DNA from: Bipolaris cookei
Taxonomy: Eukaryota; Ascomycota; Dothideomycetes; Pleosporales; Pleosporaceae
Direction: 5' to 3'
Assembly: GCA_002286855.1 (NCBI GenBank)
Contig: NRSV01000011.1
Location: forward strand, 62,001-126,000
DNA: 64,000 nt
Under the pieces are notes generated by a model, which did no database searches, was not told the origin of the DNA, and saw nothing but the letters and a program-made list of their open reading frames with translations. Made by a program: the position numbers and the translations under genes. Each line of letters begins with the position of its first letter. The first letter of the stretch is position 1. Shown here piece after piece: positions 34,928-46,493 of this stretch.

Positions 34928-36232
34928 TTAATCATTATAATTGACTATGCCACTGCCGTCCTTATTCGCCTTGGGCACCCCGTACCGCTCACTCAGCTCA
35001 TCTTCCTGCGACTGACTTTGCGGGTCAAGATATGGTCGTTCGGCACGCACTGCAACGCGCACGGCGTGTCTGCGATGTGGCGCAAATCCATATGATGCCG
35101 AATGGTTCTACACCGCATTAGTATTTCTCTCACTACTACTCATCTCAAGGATCGAAGACTTACCGTAACCCTATTATCCCAAAACGCAACATCACCTTCC
35201 TTCCACTGAAACCTCGCCTGGATCTCCGGACTCGTCGCAACAATCTCATTCAGCAGCCCGATGATATGATCAGACTCGGTCTTGGGCACACCCACAATCT
35301 TAGTCACGAACCCCGGGTTGAAGAACAAACTTTTCCACCCCGTCACGGGGTTGGTCCGAACAAGCGGGTGCTCCGTTGTCACAGGCTCGCGACGTACCGT
35401 GCGGCCCAGATCGCGCGACCCTTGGGCTTGCAGGTCGGCGGAGTGTAGGGCAGTCAGTGACTCGAGGTACTTTTGCATGTACGGTGAGAGCATGTCGTAG
35501 GCTGCGTATTGTGAACTCCAGAGCGTATCACCGCCGCCGCCTCGTGGGGGTCCTGTGAGGACTTTGAGCGATGTGTAGGATGGTGGTTGGAGTTCGTATG
35601 TTACCTGTCGTTATGGTGTGGTTAGTACGGTGCCAATTTCCAAGTTCAGACATTGCAGTTCTTACATCTGAGTGCCAGAGAAATGTAGGTGTGAACAGCG
35701 CTCGTAGGTCGGGACTTCCTTCTCCTGTAAAGATGACATGCACGTCTTCAAGACCCTCGCGCTTGGGAACGCCCGTCGTGGCGTGCTTGTGTAGCTCGCC
35801 AAAGTACTTGCCTAGCTCTCTTTGCTTGTCAATGCTAAGGTTCTTTTGGTCGCGGAAGAAGACGACGCCTCGTGTCGCAATCAAGCGTGCTAGATCATTC
35901 TTTTGTGCATCGGTGAGGTTGGCAAGGTCCACGCCATGTACCTCAGTCCCGATCTTGGGGTTGTAGTCAAATACATCTGTGGCAGAGGCAAGGAGGTTCT
36001 TAAAGTTTGGGTCTCCTAGTTGGCCCTTTTCTATGTAGGGAATCTCGGTGTATGCGGGCCATGTGATGTCTGGGAAATGTGGTCTCAAGTCCTCGTACTC
36101 GTATGTATCGTCATGTTGTTTGACTTTTGTTCGTCCCGGGACGTAGCTGTGTGCATTTGTGGGCTTTGATGCCACTACAGGAGTGTCTGTGGCGTTGGAT
36201 TGATATTGTGGTTCAACAAGTCCAGGCGCCAT
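34928..36232 (-). CDS. TauD/TfdA-type Fe(II)/2-oxoglutarate dioxygenase (Jlp1-like)
   Basis: Exons 36232..35666, 35604..35164 and 35107..34928 all join in phase 0 to 395 residues, close to the 412 of yeast Jlp1. The start is the ATG at 36232, since the frame above opens only with GTG. The iron ligands are visible: His187 and Asp189 in LWHSD and distal His338 in TNHSASYGF. Arg349 and Arg353 in HRRHAVRVAVR lie 11 and 15 residues after it, the spacing of the 2-oxoglutarate-binding arginines in TauD. Family members release sulfite from taurine or other sulfonates, or oxidise other small acids. A sulfonate substrate is likely but unproven. The two splice sites fall exactly at D189/V190 and T336/N337, beside active-site residues. 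Confidence 0.93.
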
Positions 36233-37375
36233 GGCAGCGACAAATGTGTAATGTACACCTTTTGAGATGGGAGTGATTGCAACGTTTCGAAAGGCCTTCT
36301 TTCTGTGTATGTCTTTTAGAGAGAATGTGGGCAGAAGTGATAGAGCCTGCAATGGCACTTAAATCAAGAAGCTAAACTGCTAGAGCAAAGGATGCTAGTA
36401 TAACTCAAGAAGTGAAATGTTATCTGGGGAAAGACAAAGCCAGTGAATCCGCGACTTATATCCTGCTGGGTAAGGTGATGTCTAAAGTGCGTATTGTTGT
36501 GGGGAAACAATATGCCGGCCTTGCTGGAGCAATTGCGCCATCGCACCTAATCCGATGATCAAGCATAGTCCACAACACTGACGACACTTTTGCAATCTTA
36601 CGTGTCGGAGGTGTACAAGAACTATCGTTGAATTACGGAGCATTGAGTGGCTAACGGGAGCAGAGGCGAGGTACTACACAGTCCTATATTCTATCGGCCA
36701 AGTTGTCTCTTGGTAGAATTGCGCCTCAGTGCACACCATTGCGCACAAAGCAGACTAACTGGGGGAATGAGTTGCTGAAGTCGGTGTAAAATTAGACGCT
36801 AGCTTGATGTGGAAGCTGAGGGCATGGCACCATATTGCACCATTTCACGCTCTGACTTCAACATCGCCCGAAAATGGATATTTTGCCCCAAAGCAACAGG
36901 GCATTTAGACTGTCAATGTTCCCATTCCTTGCCGGTTTTGTTTAAGCTGCAAGATTGCCGAGCACAGCCGCGTGGGGAAGGTATGCGGAGATAGGACGTG
37001 GGGGACAGTACGTGCGACGTTCCTAGGACTATGTTGCTTGGTAGAGCTTAATGCCCTCGGATTGCCTGTGATTGTCACTTGTGATCCATACCAACGGCCT
37101 CTTAGCGATATACAGCTAGAACCCGCAACGCTTGACAATTGTCGCTTGTAGCTACTGATGCGACTAAATGCCCTTTTTGTAATTCCTCCTCCTACTCTGC
37201 CAGAAAAAATAACCACGCTTGCTCAAACGCTCCGAAACCTGACGCCCGTACCAGTTGCAAAATGTGCAATATAATCAAATTATCAAAAATGCCTTCTCTT
37301 CTCGCTTCTCACTTGTATCCTTTGCTAATTTATGCCAAGTATATGGGGACTCCCAAAAAGACACAAAGTCTTCTT
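36233..37375. other. Intergenic region upstream of the dioxygenase
   Basis: These 1.14 kb hold the dioxygenase promoter and the 3' region of the small minus-strand gene. No domain-bearing frame or repeat was found. Confidence 0.5.
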
Positions 37376-37669
37376 TTATACTGATCGTCCTGTAATGAAG
37401 GGTATCGGGACGCCGTTAAGATTTAGCCACTGTATCGAGGCTTTGCGCCCCTCAGGTTGGGACTCGACGCCAGGGGCACTTTGGCCGCCTGTGGATTCTG
37501 AAGCATTCTGGGTACGCCGTCGAATGATGCCCTTTTCTTCAAGAATGGGACTCCAATACGGGTGTATGCCTTTGTGTATGCGGTAGAGTTCGTAGTTGCC
37601 GAAGATGAGAACGAGTGTGGATATGACGGGTATGCGTGAGATGTTGTGGAAGATGCGTGTGGAGCTCAT
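37376..37669 (-). CDS. Small putative membrane protein, function unknown
   Basis: An uninterrupted ATG-started frame of 97 residues. The first 28 residues hold a basic start followed by a hydrophobic stretch, IPVISTLVLIFGNYELY, which could be a membrane anchor or mitochondrial signal-anchor. A soluble KGIHPYWSPILEEKGIIRRR segment and a polar tail follow. I do not recognise the family. Support is the frame itself, a sensible N-terminus and a divergent arrangement with PRP22 (402 bp between start codons). It could be a chance frame. Confidence 0.45.
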   Translation of the reverse strand: MSSTRIFHNISRIPVISTLVLIFGNYELYRIHKGIHPYWSPILEEKGIIRRRTQNASESTGGQSAPGVESQPEGRKASIQWLNLNGVPIPFITGRSV

Positions 37670-38071
37670 GTTTCACAGTTTAAGTCAGACCGGGAATGTA
37701 GAACGGAGTAGTGGATGATGTACTGGATGCGCTCGGCACCTTTCTGAGGTTGAGTATGTATGCGCGGGAGGCGAGATGGGGTGATGCGGAGTCTGGCGAG
37801 AGATGAGTGGCTGCAGCGCGGGGACATACCTTAGCGCGATTTCACCGCCGAGCCGCATCAACTTTCTCGACTATGCGACAGCTCTGTCCAATCCACGCCC
37901 TCCAATCTTCCATAGGCAACCACGGCCAGATCATAACACATCATGCGTACTGGCACCTAAGCAAAGGACTCGAATTTAGAAACTGCATAAATCCGATCAT
38001 CAACAAGCGCAACTTCACCAGTCCTGACAACCCATAGAGCCACGCGCCCTGCGAAGACGCAAACTACCGCC
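37670..38071. promoter_or_regulatory. Region upstream of PRP22 (possibly bidirectional)
   Basis: About 400 bp lie between the start of the small minus-strand gene and the PRP22 ATG. No clear TATA box or repeat is seen. Confidence 0.4.
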
Positions 38072-41000
38072 ATGGACGATCTCGAGAACCTCGAGTTTCT
38101 ATCGCTCATTTCCAAGGTTACGTCAGAAATACAGAACCACGTTGGTGTCTCCGATAAGACACTCGCCGAGTTCGTCATCGACCAACATGCCGACTGCAAG
38201 GGTGTTGCCGACTTCAAGAAACAGCTCGAGGATGTTGGCGCCGAGTTTCCACAGAGCTTGGTCGAGAGCATCGATCGTCTGATCTTGACTCTACATCCCA
38301 AATACAAGAGCAAAGGCGCAGGCGGGAAGCAAGGAGGCACAAATGCAGAAGACGACGGAGATGCAACAAGTCGCAAGACGCGTGTTTTCAAAGGGTTGGC
38401 CATTCCCGACAAGGAGGTGGAATACGACATGGCAGATGAGGAGCCGACGAACGATGCCCCGCAGGCCGATGCGCTGGACGACACGTTTGCCATGCTGGAA
38501 GGACTGGCAGGGAAGGCACCAGGCAAGCCCAAGGAGCGGTCGCGTAAGAGGAGCATGAGCCCATACAACAGCGACGACGATACCAGTAGGAGCAAGCGAC
38601 ACAGACAGAGGGACAAATCTTACTCTCGCTCGCCATCTAGGAGTCCGCGGCGGGGGCGGCAACGGGAGCAGAACGACGAGTTGGTTTTTGAAGACGAATT
38701 TGGCCGCACGCGAACCGTCAAGCCCAGCAATAAACAACGAAGCCGCAAAAAGTATCGCGACGAAGATATCGAAGAGTTCCGACGGCCGCCAACTCCCGAG
38801 CTCGACAATGAGCCAGTGCTATACAAGATTTACGATGGCAAGGTCACGGGTGTCAAGGACTTTGGTTGCTTTGTCAATCTACAAGGTGTGAAAGGTAAGG
38901 TCGATGGGCTAGTCCATGTCACCCAAATGATGGAGGGGCGAGTCAACCATCCATCAGATCTTGTGTCGAGATGGCAGGAGGTCAAGGTTAAAGTTATCAA
39001 GACGGAAAATGGCAGGATATCGCTCTCAATGAAAGAGGTGGACCAGCGGACCGGCCGTGATCTTGCACCGGGAAACCGTATAGCATCATTTGGAACCGGC
39101 GCGAACTCGCAGGGTCTCGGGGGCATTCTAGGGGTTGATAGCTCCGTGCCAGTTGTTGAGGATGGCTACAACAGCCGTAGAAACGGCATGCGGAAACGTA
39201 TGACTTCGCCAGAGCGATGGGAGATCAAGCAGCTCATCGCCTCTGGTGTAATCCCCAAATCCGACTACCCCGATATCGACGAGGACTTCAACGCTCATAT
39301 CAATGGCGAGGGCGGTTTCGAAGAGGAAGAGGATGTTGACATTGAAGTCCGTGAAGAGGAACCGCCCTTCTTGGCCGGTCAGACCAAGCAATCACTGGAG
39401 CTTTCGCCAATTCGCGTCGTCAAGGCACCCGATGGCTCGCTCAACCGTGCCGCAATGGCTGGAGACACACTAGCCAAGGAACGTCGTGATCTTAAACAAC
39501 AAGAAGCACAGGAGAAGGCAGCAAAAGAGGCGGCAAATGTGGACCTGAGCAGTCAGTGGAACGATCCCATGGCCCAACAACGGCAGTTTGCAAGCGATCT
39601 CCGCAACACTCGAACAAACGAATCCAGTCAAGCACTGCCAGAATGGAAAAAAATCTCCACAAACAGCAGGGAAACCTCTTTCGGAAAGCGTACCAACATG
39701 AGCATCAAAGAACAGCGAGAGTCGCTACCTGTCTTCAAATTCAGGAAGCAACTCCTTGAGGCCGTTGCGGCCCATCAAATCTTGATTGTAGTTGGTGATA
39801 CTGGATCTGGAAAAACGACACAGATGACGCAGTATTTGGCCGAAGCCGGTTATGCTAACGAGCTTGTTATTGGCTGCACTCAGCCTAGGCGTGTAGCAGC
39901 TATGAGCGTCGCCAAACGTGTTGCTGAAGAAGTTGGTTGCACTCTGGGGAATGAGGTTGGTTATACGATTCGATTTGAAGACAAGACTTCACCAGACACG
40001 CGTATCAAGTACATGACGGACGGTATCCTGCAGCGTGAGATCCTTTTGGATCCCATGTTGTCCAAGTATAGCTGTATCATGCTTGACGAGGCCCACGAAC
40101 GTACGATTGCCACAGATGTACTGTTTGGGTTACTGAAAAAGACGCTCAAGCGACGACCTGACATGAAGCTCATCGTTACCAGTGCTACCCTGGATGCCGA
40201 CAAGTTCTCGGAATACTTTTACAAGTGTCCCATCTTTTCGATTCCAGGTCGCACGTTCCCTGTCGAGGTCATGTACAGTCGGGAGCCTGAGTCTGATTAC
40301 CTTGACGCAGCATTGGTTACGGTCATGCAGATCCATTTGACAGAACCAGCAGGTGATATCTTGCTCTTCTTGACAGGAAAAGAAGAAATTGATTCTTCCT
40401 GCGAGATTCTGTCTGAGCGCATGAAGGCCTTAGGGCCGAATGTACCAGAGTTGATGATTCTACCCATCTACGGTGCCCTGCCATCGGAAGTGGCGTCTCG
40501 CATCTTTGAGCCCGCGCCCGCAGGCAGTCGAAAATGTGTCATTGCTACCAATATCGCTGAGACCAGTTTGACTATTGACGGCATCTACTACGTTGTAGAC
40601 CCAGGTTTTGTCAAGCAAAGTTCTTATGACGGAAAGCTAGGCATGGACCGTTTGCAGATTACGCCTATTTCTCAGGCTCAGGCTCGCCAAAGAAGTGGCA
40701 GAGCAGGAAGAACCGGACCAGGAAAATGTTTCCGTCTGTACACCGAAGCAGCATTCCAGAACGAGATGCTGCCGACAACTATTCCAGAGATTCAACGTCA
40801 GAACTTGTCAAACACGATTCTCATGTTGAAGGCTATGGGCATTAATGATTTGTTGCATTTTGATTTCATGGACCCACCACCCACCAACACCATGCTGACA
40901 GCTCTTGAAGAGCTGTATCAGCTAGGCGCATTGGACGACGAAGGGCTGCTCACGCGTCTTGGTCGACAAATGGCGGATTTCCCCATGGACCCTTCTCTCT

Positions 41001-41722
41001 CCAAGTCACTGATCAAGTCAGTCGAGCTCCAGTGCTCAGACGAGATTCTCACAATCGTGGCTATGATTAGCGCCACTCAGAACGTTTTCCATCGTCCTCG
41101 AGACAAGCAGCAGCAAGCAGACCAGAAGAAGCAGAAGTTCAACGATCCATCTGGCGACCACATTACCCTTCTCAACGTCTACAATGGCTGGAAACAGGGC
41201 GGCTTCAGCACACCATGGTGCCACGAGAACTTTGTCATGCCCAAGAACATGCAACGCGTACGCGACGTACGAAACCAGTTGCTGCAAATCATGGCACGAC
41301 ACAAGCATCAGGTCGTGTCTTGTGGTCGGAATACCATCAAAGTTCGGCAGGCACTCTGCTCTGGTTTCTTCCGCAATTCAGCGCGCAAGGATCCTGCCGA
41401 GGGCTACAAGACGCTTGTCGAGGGTACACCTGTGTATCTGCACCCTTCTTCATCGCTCTTTGGTAAGCCTGCCGAGCATGTCATATATCATTCGCTTGTC
41501 GAAACTACCAAGGAATACATGCACTTCTGCAGTGCTATTGAACCTAAGTGGCTAGTGGAAGCTGCACCTACGTTCTTCAAGGTTGCGCCGACGGACCGCT
41601 TGAGTAAGAGGAAGAAGGCAGAGAGGATACAGCCGCTACACAACAAGTTTGCAGGCGAAGATGATTGGAGACTGAGTGCTCAGCGAAGAGCAGGAAGAGG
41701 CGGTGGTGGTACGTGGGGCTGA
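38072..41722 (+). CDS. PRP22: Prp22/DHX8, DEAH-box splicing helicase
   Basis: A single exon of 1216 residues. The N-terminal helical segment is followed by an RS-like stretch (residues about 150-200). An S1 RNA-binding domain lies at about 250-325: YKIYDGKVTGVKDFGCFVNL...GLVHVTQM. The helicase core has Walker A GDTGSGKT at 575-582, DEAH at 672-675 followed by ERT, SATLDADKFSEYF (motif III) and QRSGRAGRTGPGKCFRLY (motif VI). HA2 and OB-fold regions follow. An S1 domain ahead of a DEAH core identifies Prp22 rather than Prp2, Prp16 or Prp43. The protein uses ATP to release mature mRNA from the spliceosome and proofreads exon ligation. The absence of introns is notable in an intron-containing genome. 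Confidence 0.97.
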   Translation: MDDLENLEFLSLISKVTSEIQNHVGVSDKTLAEFVIDQHADCKGVADFKKQLEDVGAEFPQSLVESIDRLILTLHPKYKSKGAGGKQGGTNAEDDGDATSRKTRVFKGLAIPDKEVEYDMADEEPTNDAPQADALDDTFAMLEGLAGKAPGKPKERSRKRSMSPYNSDDDTSRSKRHRQRDKSYSRSPSRSPRRGRQREQNDELVFEDEFGRTRTVKPSNKQRSRKKYRDEDIEEFRRPPTPELDNEPVLYKIYDGKVTGVKDFGCFVNLQGVKGKVDGLVHVTQMMEGRVNHPSDLVSRWQEVKVKVIKTENGRISLSMKEVDQRTGRDLAPGNRIASFGTGANSQGLGGILGVDSSVPVVEDGYNSRRNGMRKRMTSPERWEIKQLIASGVIPKSDYPDIDEDFNAHINGEGGFEEEEDVDIEVREEEPPFLAGQTKQSLELSPIRVVKAPDGSLNRAAMAGDTLAKERRDLKQQEAQEKAAKEAANVDLSSQWNDPMAQQRQFASDLRNTRTNESSQALPEWKKISTNSRETSFGKRTNMSIKEQRESLPVFKFRKQLLEAVAAHQILIVVGDTGSGKTTQMTQYLAEAGYANELVIGCTQPRRVAAMSVAKRVAEEVGCTLGNEVGYTIRFEDKTSPDTRIKYMTDGILQREILLDPMLSKYSCIMLDEAHERTIATDVLFGLLKKTLKRRPDMKLIVTSATLDADKFSEYFYKCPIFSIPGRTFPVEVMYSREPESDYLDAALVTVMQIHLTEPAGDILLFLTGKEEIDSSCEILSERMKALGPNVPELMILPIYGALPSEVASRIFEPAPAGSRKCVIATNIAETSLTIDGIYYVVDPGFVKQSSYDGKLGMDRLQITPISQAQARQRSGRAGRTGPGKCFRLYTEAAFQNEMLPTTIPEIQRQNLSNTILMLKAMGINDLLHFDFMDPPPTNTMLTALEELYQLGALDDEGLLTRLGRQMADFPMDPSLSKSLIKSVELQCSDEILTIVAMISATQNVFHRPRDKQQQADQKKQKFNDPSGDHITLLNVYNGWKQGGFSTPWCHENFVMPKNMQRVRDVRNQLLQIMARHKHQVVSCGRNTIKVRQALCSGFFRNSARKDPAEGYKTLVEGTPVYLHPSSSLFGKPAEHVIYHSLVETTKEYMHFCSAIEPKWLVEAAPTFFKVAPTDRLSKRKKAERIQPLHNKFAGEDDWRLSAQRRAGRGGGGTWG

Positions 41723-42034
41723 TTCTATGCACGTTTGGCAAAAAAGTTGCTTCTTGGCATATATGTGATACCTTTTGAATACAAGATACAGTTATTTCTG
41801 GCCGGTCACTGCTTATGTGAGAACATGTGTAACAAGACGTGATGTTGGTAGTCGAATTTAGAGCGATGGGGATCTTTGTCTGGTCAACATAGTGGAGTGG
41901 CACGGACCTACACTTACTTCCTCATTCGGACAGCGCGACCGCGTTTTCGCGTGTTTACAGCGCCCCCGCAAAAGTCCCAGGGCTCCTGCCAGAGTGAACA
42001 GCATCCCATACCACCGTAGCCATACGCAAAAATC
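41723..42034. other. Intergenic region PRP22 to MCM6
   Basis: These 312 bp contain the PRP22 3' end and the compact MCM6 promoter. A CGCG-rich element at 41941-41953 is listed separately. Confidence 0.5.
41941..41953. promoter_or_regulatory. Putative SBF/MBF (G1/S) site upstream of MCM6
   Basis: GCGTTTTCGCGTG reads on the minus strand as CACGCGAAAACGC. This contains CGCGAAA, a match to the SCB consensus CRCGAAA, overlapping ACGCG, the core of an MCB. It lies 82-94 bp before the MCM6 ATG. MCM genes are G1/S-regulated in yeasts through such sites; binding here is inference. Confidence 0.45.
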
Positions 42035-45000
42035 ATGTCGTCTCTTCTGGATCTCGCACTCAATTCGGACGCTGCGCCCACTCCCTCGAGCGCCTTCGGT
42101 AACGATGCACGAACACCTCTGATGCGATCCTCGTCGGCCAGACCCCGCGGACCGCCCTCTGAAAGCGCTGGCGCCAACAGTGATGTTGAAGGAGACCCGG
42201 ACGACGAGATCATCGGGGCACGATTGCCAGGCAGGCGCACCAATGCTCCACGGACAGATATTCCAAAAGTGGTCGATGTTACGGGAGAGACACTTTCGCT
42301 GCGCTTCCAGGAGTTCCTAGAGAAGTGAGCTTCACTATGCACAGTGGACAATGCAAGCTGGCTAACCATAAGAGCAGCTATACAGAAGATCCCTCCTCCT
42401 CGGCACTTCCAACATCGAGTGCGGTGCCTACTACAGACAAATACTACATTGCCCAAATACGTGGTATGCGGCTGTACGGCCTTTCTACCCTTTATGTCGA
42501 CTATACGCACCTGCTCAGGCACGAAGATGGCATCCTGGCAGCTGCCATTGCAAGCGAGTACTATCGGTTCTTGCCCTACATGGTTCGATCGCTGCACAAC
42601 CTTATCGCAAAGTACGAACCCAAGTACTTCCGCCAACACAAGCAGCCCGCCTCCACAGCTTCTGCGACAGCTACCTCGAACGCTGGAAACTCAGAAAGTC
42701 AGAATGAGAGCCTCAACGAGAAAACAGCGAACCAGCAGACCGACAAGCTCTTCACCCTAGCTTTCTACAATCTGCCCCTCGTTTCACGTATTCGGCAGCT
42801 CCGCACCACGTCAATTGGTAGCTTGCTGTCGATCTCGGGCACTGTAACACGAACCTCTGAAGTCCGCCCAGAACTCTCGATGGCAACTTTTGTCTGCGAA
42901 ATTTGCAACACCGTTGTGCCAAATATTGAGCAAACGTTCAAATACACGGAGCCTACACAATGCCCTAACATAACGTGTATGAACAGGGAAGGCTGGCGAC
43001 TTGATATTCGGCAGTCTACCTTTGTCGATTGGCAAAAGGTGCGCATCCAGGAGAACAGCTCGGAGATTCCAACTGGTAGCATGCCGCGAACAATGGACGT
43101 CATTCTGCGGGGAGAAATGGTCGACCGTGCAAAGGCTGGAGAGAAGTGCATCTTTACCGGTACTGTCATTGTCATTCCTGACGTGAGCCAATTCCGTGTT
43201 CCTGGTGTGAGACCACAAGCAATGAGAGATACATCAAATGCTACGCGTGGCAATGATGTGGGTGGATCTGGCGTCAGCGGCCTCAAAGCCCTTGGTGTCC
43301 GAGACCTCACATATCGCATGTCTTTCCTAGCATGCATGGTCTCCCCAGACCACTCAACTCCTGGGCAATCATCAAACCATCATTTGACGGGTCAAGCTAG
43401 CAACATTCTTGCATCTCTGGGCCAGGGTCAAATTGAGTCCAATGCGACAAGCGGCGAGGAGGCACAGGAAGAATACCTTGGTACTCTAACTGCTGCTGAG
43501 ATTCAGGATCTCAAGGATATGGTGCACAAACCCAATATTTTCATGCGCCTTGTCGACTCAATTGCACCGATGGTTTACGGTCACCAGGTCATCAAGAAAG
43601 GTCTGCTCCTCCAGCTCATGGGCGGTGTGTCGAAAGAAACACCAGAAGGTATGGCGCTCCGTGGAGATATCAACATCTGCATTGTCGGCGATCCTTCGAC
43701 ATCAAAGTCACAGTTCCTTAAGTACATTTGCAGCTTCCTTCCTCGCGCCGTTTACACTTCGGGCAAGGCTTCCTCGGCTGCTGGTCTTACAGCTGCAGTT
43801 GTCAAGGATGAGGAGACTGGCGAGTTCACCATTGAAGCTGGAGCTCTGATGCTTGCTGACAATGGCATCTGCGCTATTGACGAGTTTGACAAAATGGACG
43901 TCGCCGATCAGGTCGCTATCCACGAAGCTATGGAACAGCAGACAATTTCGATTGCAAAGGCGGGAATTCAGGCTACGCTCAATGCTCGTACCTCGATCCT
44001 TGCTGCTGCCAATCCTGTAGGCGGTCGGTACAACCGGAAGACGACGCTGCGCGCCAACGTCAACATGTCTGCACCTATCATGTCTCGTTTCGATCTATTC
44101 TTCGTAGTTCTCGACGAGTGTGACGAGGCTGTTGATCGTCATCTTGCCGAGCACATTGTTGGCATTCACCAGCACCGAGATGAGGCCGTGGACCCTGAAT
44201 TCAACACGGAGCAGCTACAGCGCTATATCCGATTTGCGCGGACGTTTAGACCGGAGTTCACCGATGAAGCAAGGGAAACCCTCGTTGAGAAGTACAAGGA
44301 GCTGCGTGCAGACGACGCTCAAGGCGGCATTGGCCGCAACAGCTACCGGATTACGGTGCGTCAATTGGAGAGTATGATTCGTCTCTCCGAGGCTATTGCA
44401 AAAGCGAATTGTGTGACGGACATTACACCCGAATTCGTTAAGGAAGCGTATAATCTCCTCCGACAGTCGATTATTTCGGTGGAGAAGGACGACGTTGAGG
44501 TAGAAGATGATGACGACGAAGCTCTTCTCGCCGCTGCGGCAGCTGCCGAGCAAGACGGGGATGCTGCCATGGGCGATGATCAGCAGGAGGCAGCACGAGA
44601 CCGGACGGCGACACCAGCAGTAATGCCACGGGAGAAGACGAAGATTACGCACGACAAGTACGTTGCCATGCGCAACATGTTTGTCAAGCGAATCAACGAA
44701 GACCAAGAAGAGACGCAAGACGGAGTGGAAGAGGAAGAGCTCCTCGTCTGGTATCTGGAGCAAAAGGAGAATGAGCTGGAGACGCAAGAAGACCTGGAGA
44801 AGGAGCGGGCTCTGGCGAAGAAGGTGCTGAAGAAGGTTGTCAAGGTACGTGTTGAGAAGAAGTCGAAAATGCAGCGTGACGTGTATATGTATGTGTTTCA
44901 ATGTGCTAACAAGATGGAAACAGGAGCAATACCTCATGATGATCCGGGGTGAAGGTCTGGCAGACGAACAGGGACAGGCAGAAGGTAACGACAAGGTGGT

Positions 45001-45043
45001 TTACGTGCTGCACCCCAACTGTCCGATTGAGGATATTGCTTAG
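42035..45043 (+). CDS. MCM6: Mcm6, subunit of the MCM2-7 replicative helicase
   Basis: Exons 42035..42324, 42378..44844 and 44924..45043 encode 958 residues. The N-terminal OB/zinc region has C270-x2-C273-x18-C292-x4-C297. The AAA+ core shows Walker A GDPSTSKS at 534-541, ADNGICAIDEFDKM (Walker B) and the arginine finger SRFDLFF at 666-672. Identity with Mcm6 rather than other MCMs follows from ITVRQLESMIRLSEA and from the C-terminal winged-helix end, VLHPNCPIEDIA, which matches the Mcm6 ending. That end is recovered only by splicing the last intron; unspliced, it would give an unrelated tail. With its partners it unwinds DNA at replication forks and is loaded by ORC/Cdc6/Cdt1. An acidic low-complexity stretch sits at about 810-845. 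Confidence 0.97.
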
Positions 45044-45237
45044 GTGGCCAAGGATTCAATGTAATCTCATATTATACCCAACGTCCAAACTATCAAATGT
45101 GTTTGTTATTTTGCTTGTCCTTGCTCATAGGATTGTTGATGTATTGCATCCAAGAAATGTGTAAATCACGTTATCATATTCCCAAGATATGTCCCAGAAT
45201 TGTCCTTACCCCCAAATAAACATTTTCCTTAATCTGT

Positions 45238-46493
45238 TTAGGCCTTTTTGTTCTTCAAAGCCTCGACAAACTCCTTTGGTGGTTGCTGGCCATAGCCTTC
45301 TGGGTTGTTCTCGGTCCATTTCCATAGGTCGGCGCAGGCATCTTCCAGTGTGTACTCGGTCTTCCAGTCTAGTTCCTTGTTGGCAAGACTTGGATTGGCC
45401 GTCAGATCGAGCACATCGCCCTGTCTCCGTGGTGCGACTTGGTAGGGAAGGTCGCGTCCGACTACCTTGCTAAAAGCCTTGATCATGTCGATGACGGTAG
45501 AGCCCTTTCCAGTGCCCAGGTTCCAGGCCTTGACACCCGGCTTTTGTTCGCGCAGGTAGTTGAGGGCTTGGAGATGGCCGCGCGCCAGATCGAGGACGTG
45601 GATGTAGTCGCGAATGGCTGTGCCATCCTTACTGGCGTAATCGTCACCAAAGACAAGGAGCTTATCGCGTTTGCCGATCGCAACTTGAGCCAGCAAGGGT
45701 AGTAGATTGTAGGGAACACCTAATGGGTTTTCGCCCATGATGCCGCTGGGATGCGCACCAGCGGGGTTGAAGTATCTCAGCAGCGCGGCATTCCACTTGT
45801 TGATTTCCTGTTCGCTCTTTCCAGCCTTCCTGGCGTTGTTGCGCTCGGCTTCGATTGTGTCTGTGATTGCGCCTTCAATGGTGGACTTTGTGCGACCATA
45901 GACGTTGGTCGGGCCGATGGGGCAGTGTTCGGGGATGGGGATCATGTTGGGGACGCGCGTCGCATCGCCGTAGACAGTGGCAGAGGAGGAGAAGACAATG
46001 TTGTTGACATTGTGCTTGACCATGGATGTAAGGAGCGCAATGGAGCCGCCAACGTTGACGCGGTAGTATGTGAGAGGAATTTCGCCAGACTCGCCAACAG
46101 CCTCGAGACAGTGTCAGAACTGGGGCGGCGCATTGGAAAGCAGGATATGGACTGACCTTTAGGGCGGCAAAGTGAATGACATTGTCAATATCTGGGTTCT
46201 CCTCGAAGACCTTGTCAAGGGCGGCCTCATCAGTCACGTCGCACTGGTAAAAGGCAGGTCGCTTGCCGCAGATGAGCTCGATGCGGTTGATGACTTCGGC
46301 TGACGAGTTGTAGAGGTTGTCGACAATGACGACCTTGTAGTCTGCCTCGAGGAGGGCGAGGGCTGTAAAAGAGCCAATGTAGCCGGTACCACTGCGCTGT
46401 GGTTAGAACCAAGGTTTCATGGGCAAGGCATGATGGCGGATGGCGGGGTGGAGGGGTAGCTTACCCTGTGACAAGAACAGAACCTACAACCAT
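45238..46493 (-). CDS. UDP-glucose 4-epimerase (GalE/Gal10 epimerase domain)
   Basis: Exons 46493..46465 (29 nt), 46391..46157 and 46101..45238 encode 375 residues. The first, very short exon carries the start of the NAD-binding loop: VLVTGGTGYIGS is formed across the first splice (G10, G13, G16). The catalytic block SSSATVYG places Thr130 in the family's Ser/Thr site, and Y156-x3-K160 in VYGRTK is the SDR pair. The protein interconverts UDP-glucose and UDP-galactose in the Leloir pathway and supplies UDP-galactose for galactan/galactofuranose glycans. It lacks the C-terminal mutarotase domain of S. cerevisiae Gal10, as usual in filamentous fungi. A start at the Met115 codon would remove the NAD-binding loop and is rejected. 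Its 3' end is 194 bp from that of MCM6. Confidence 0.96.
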
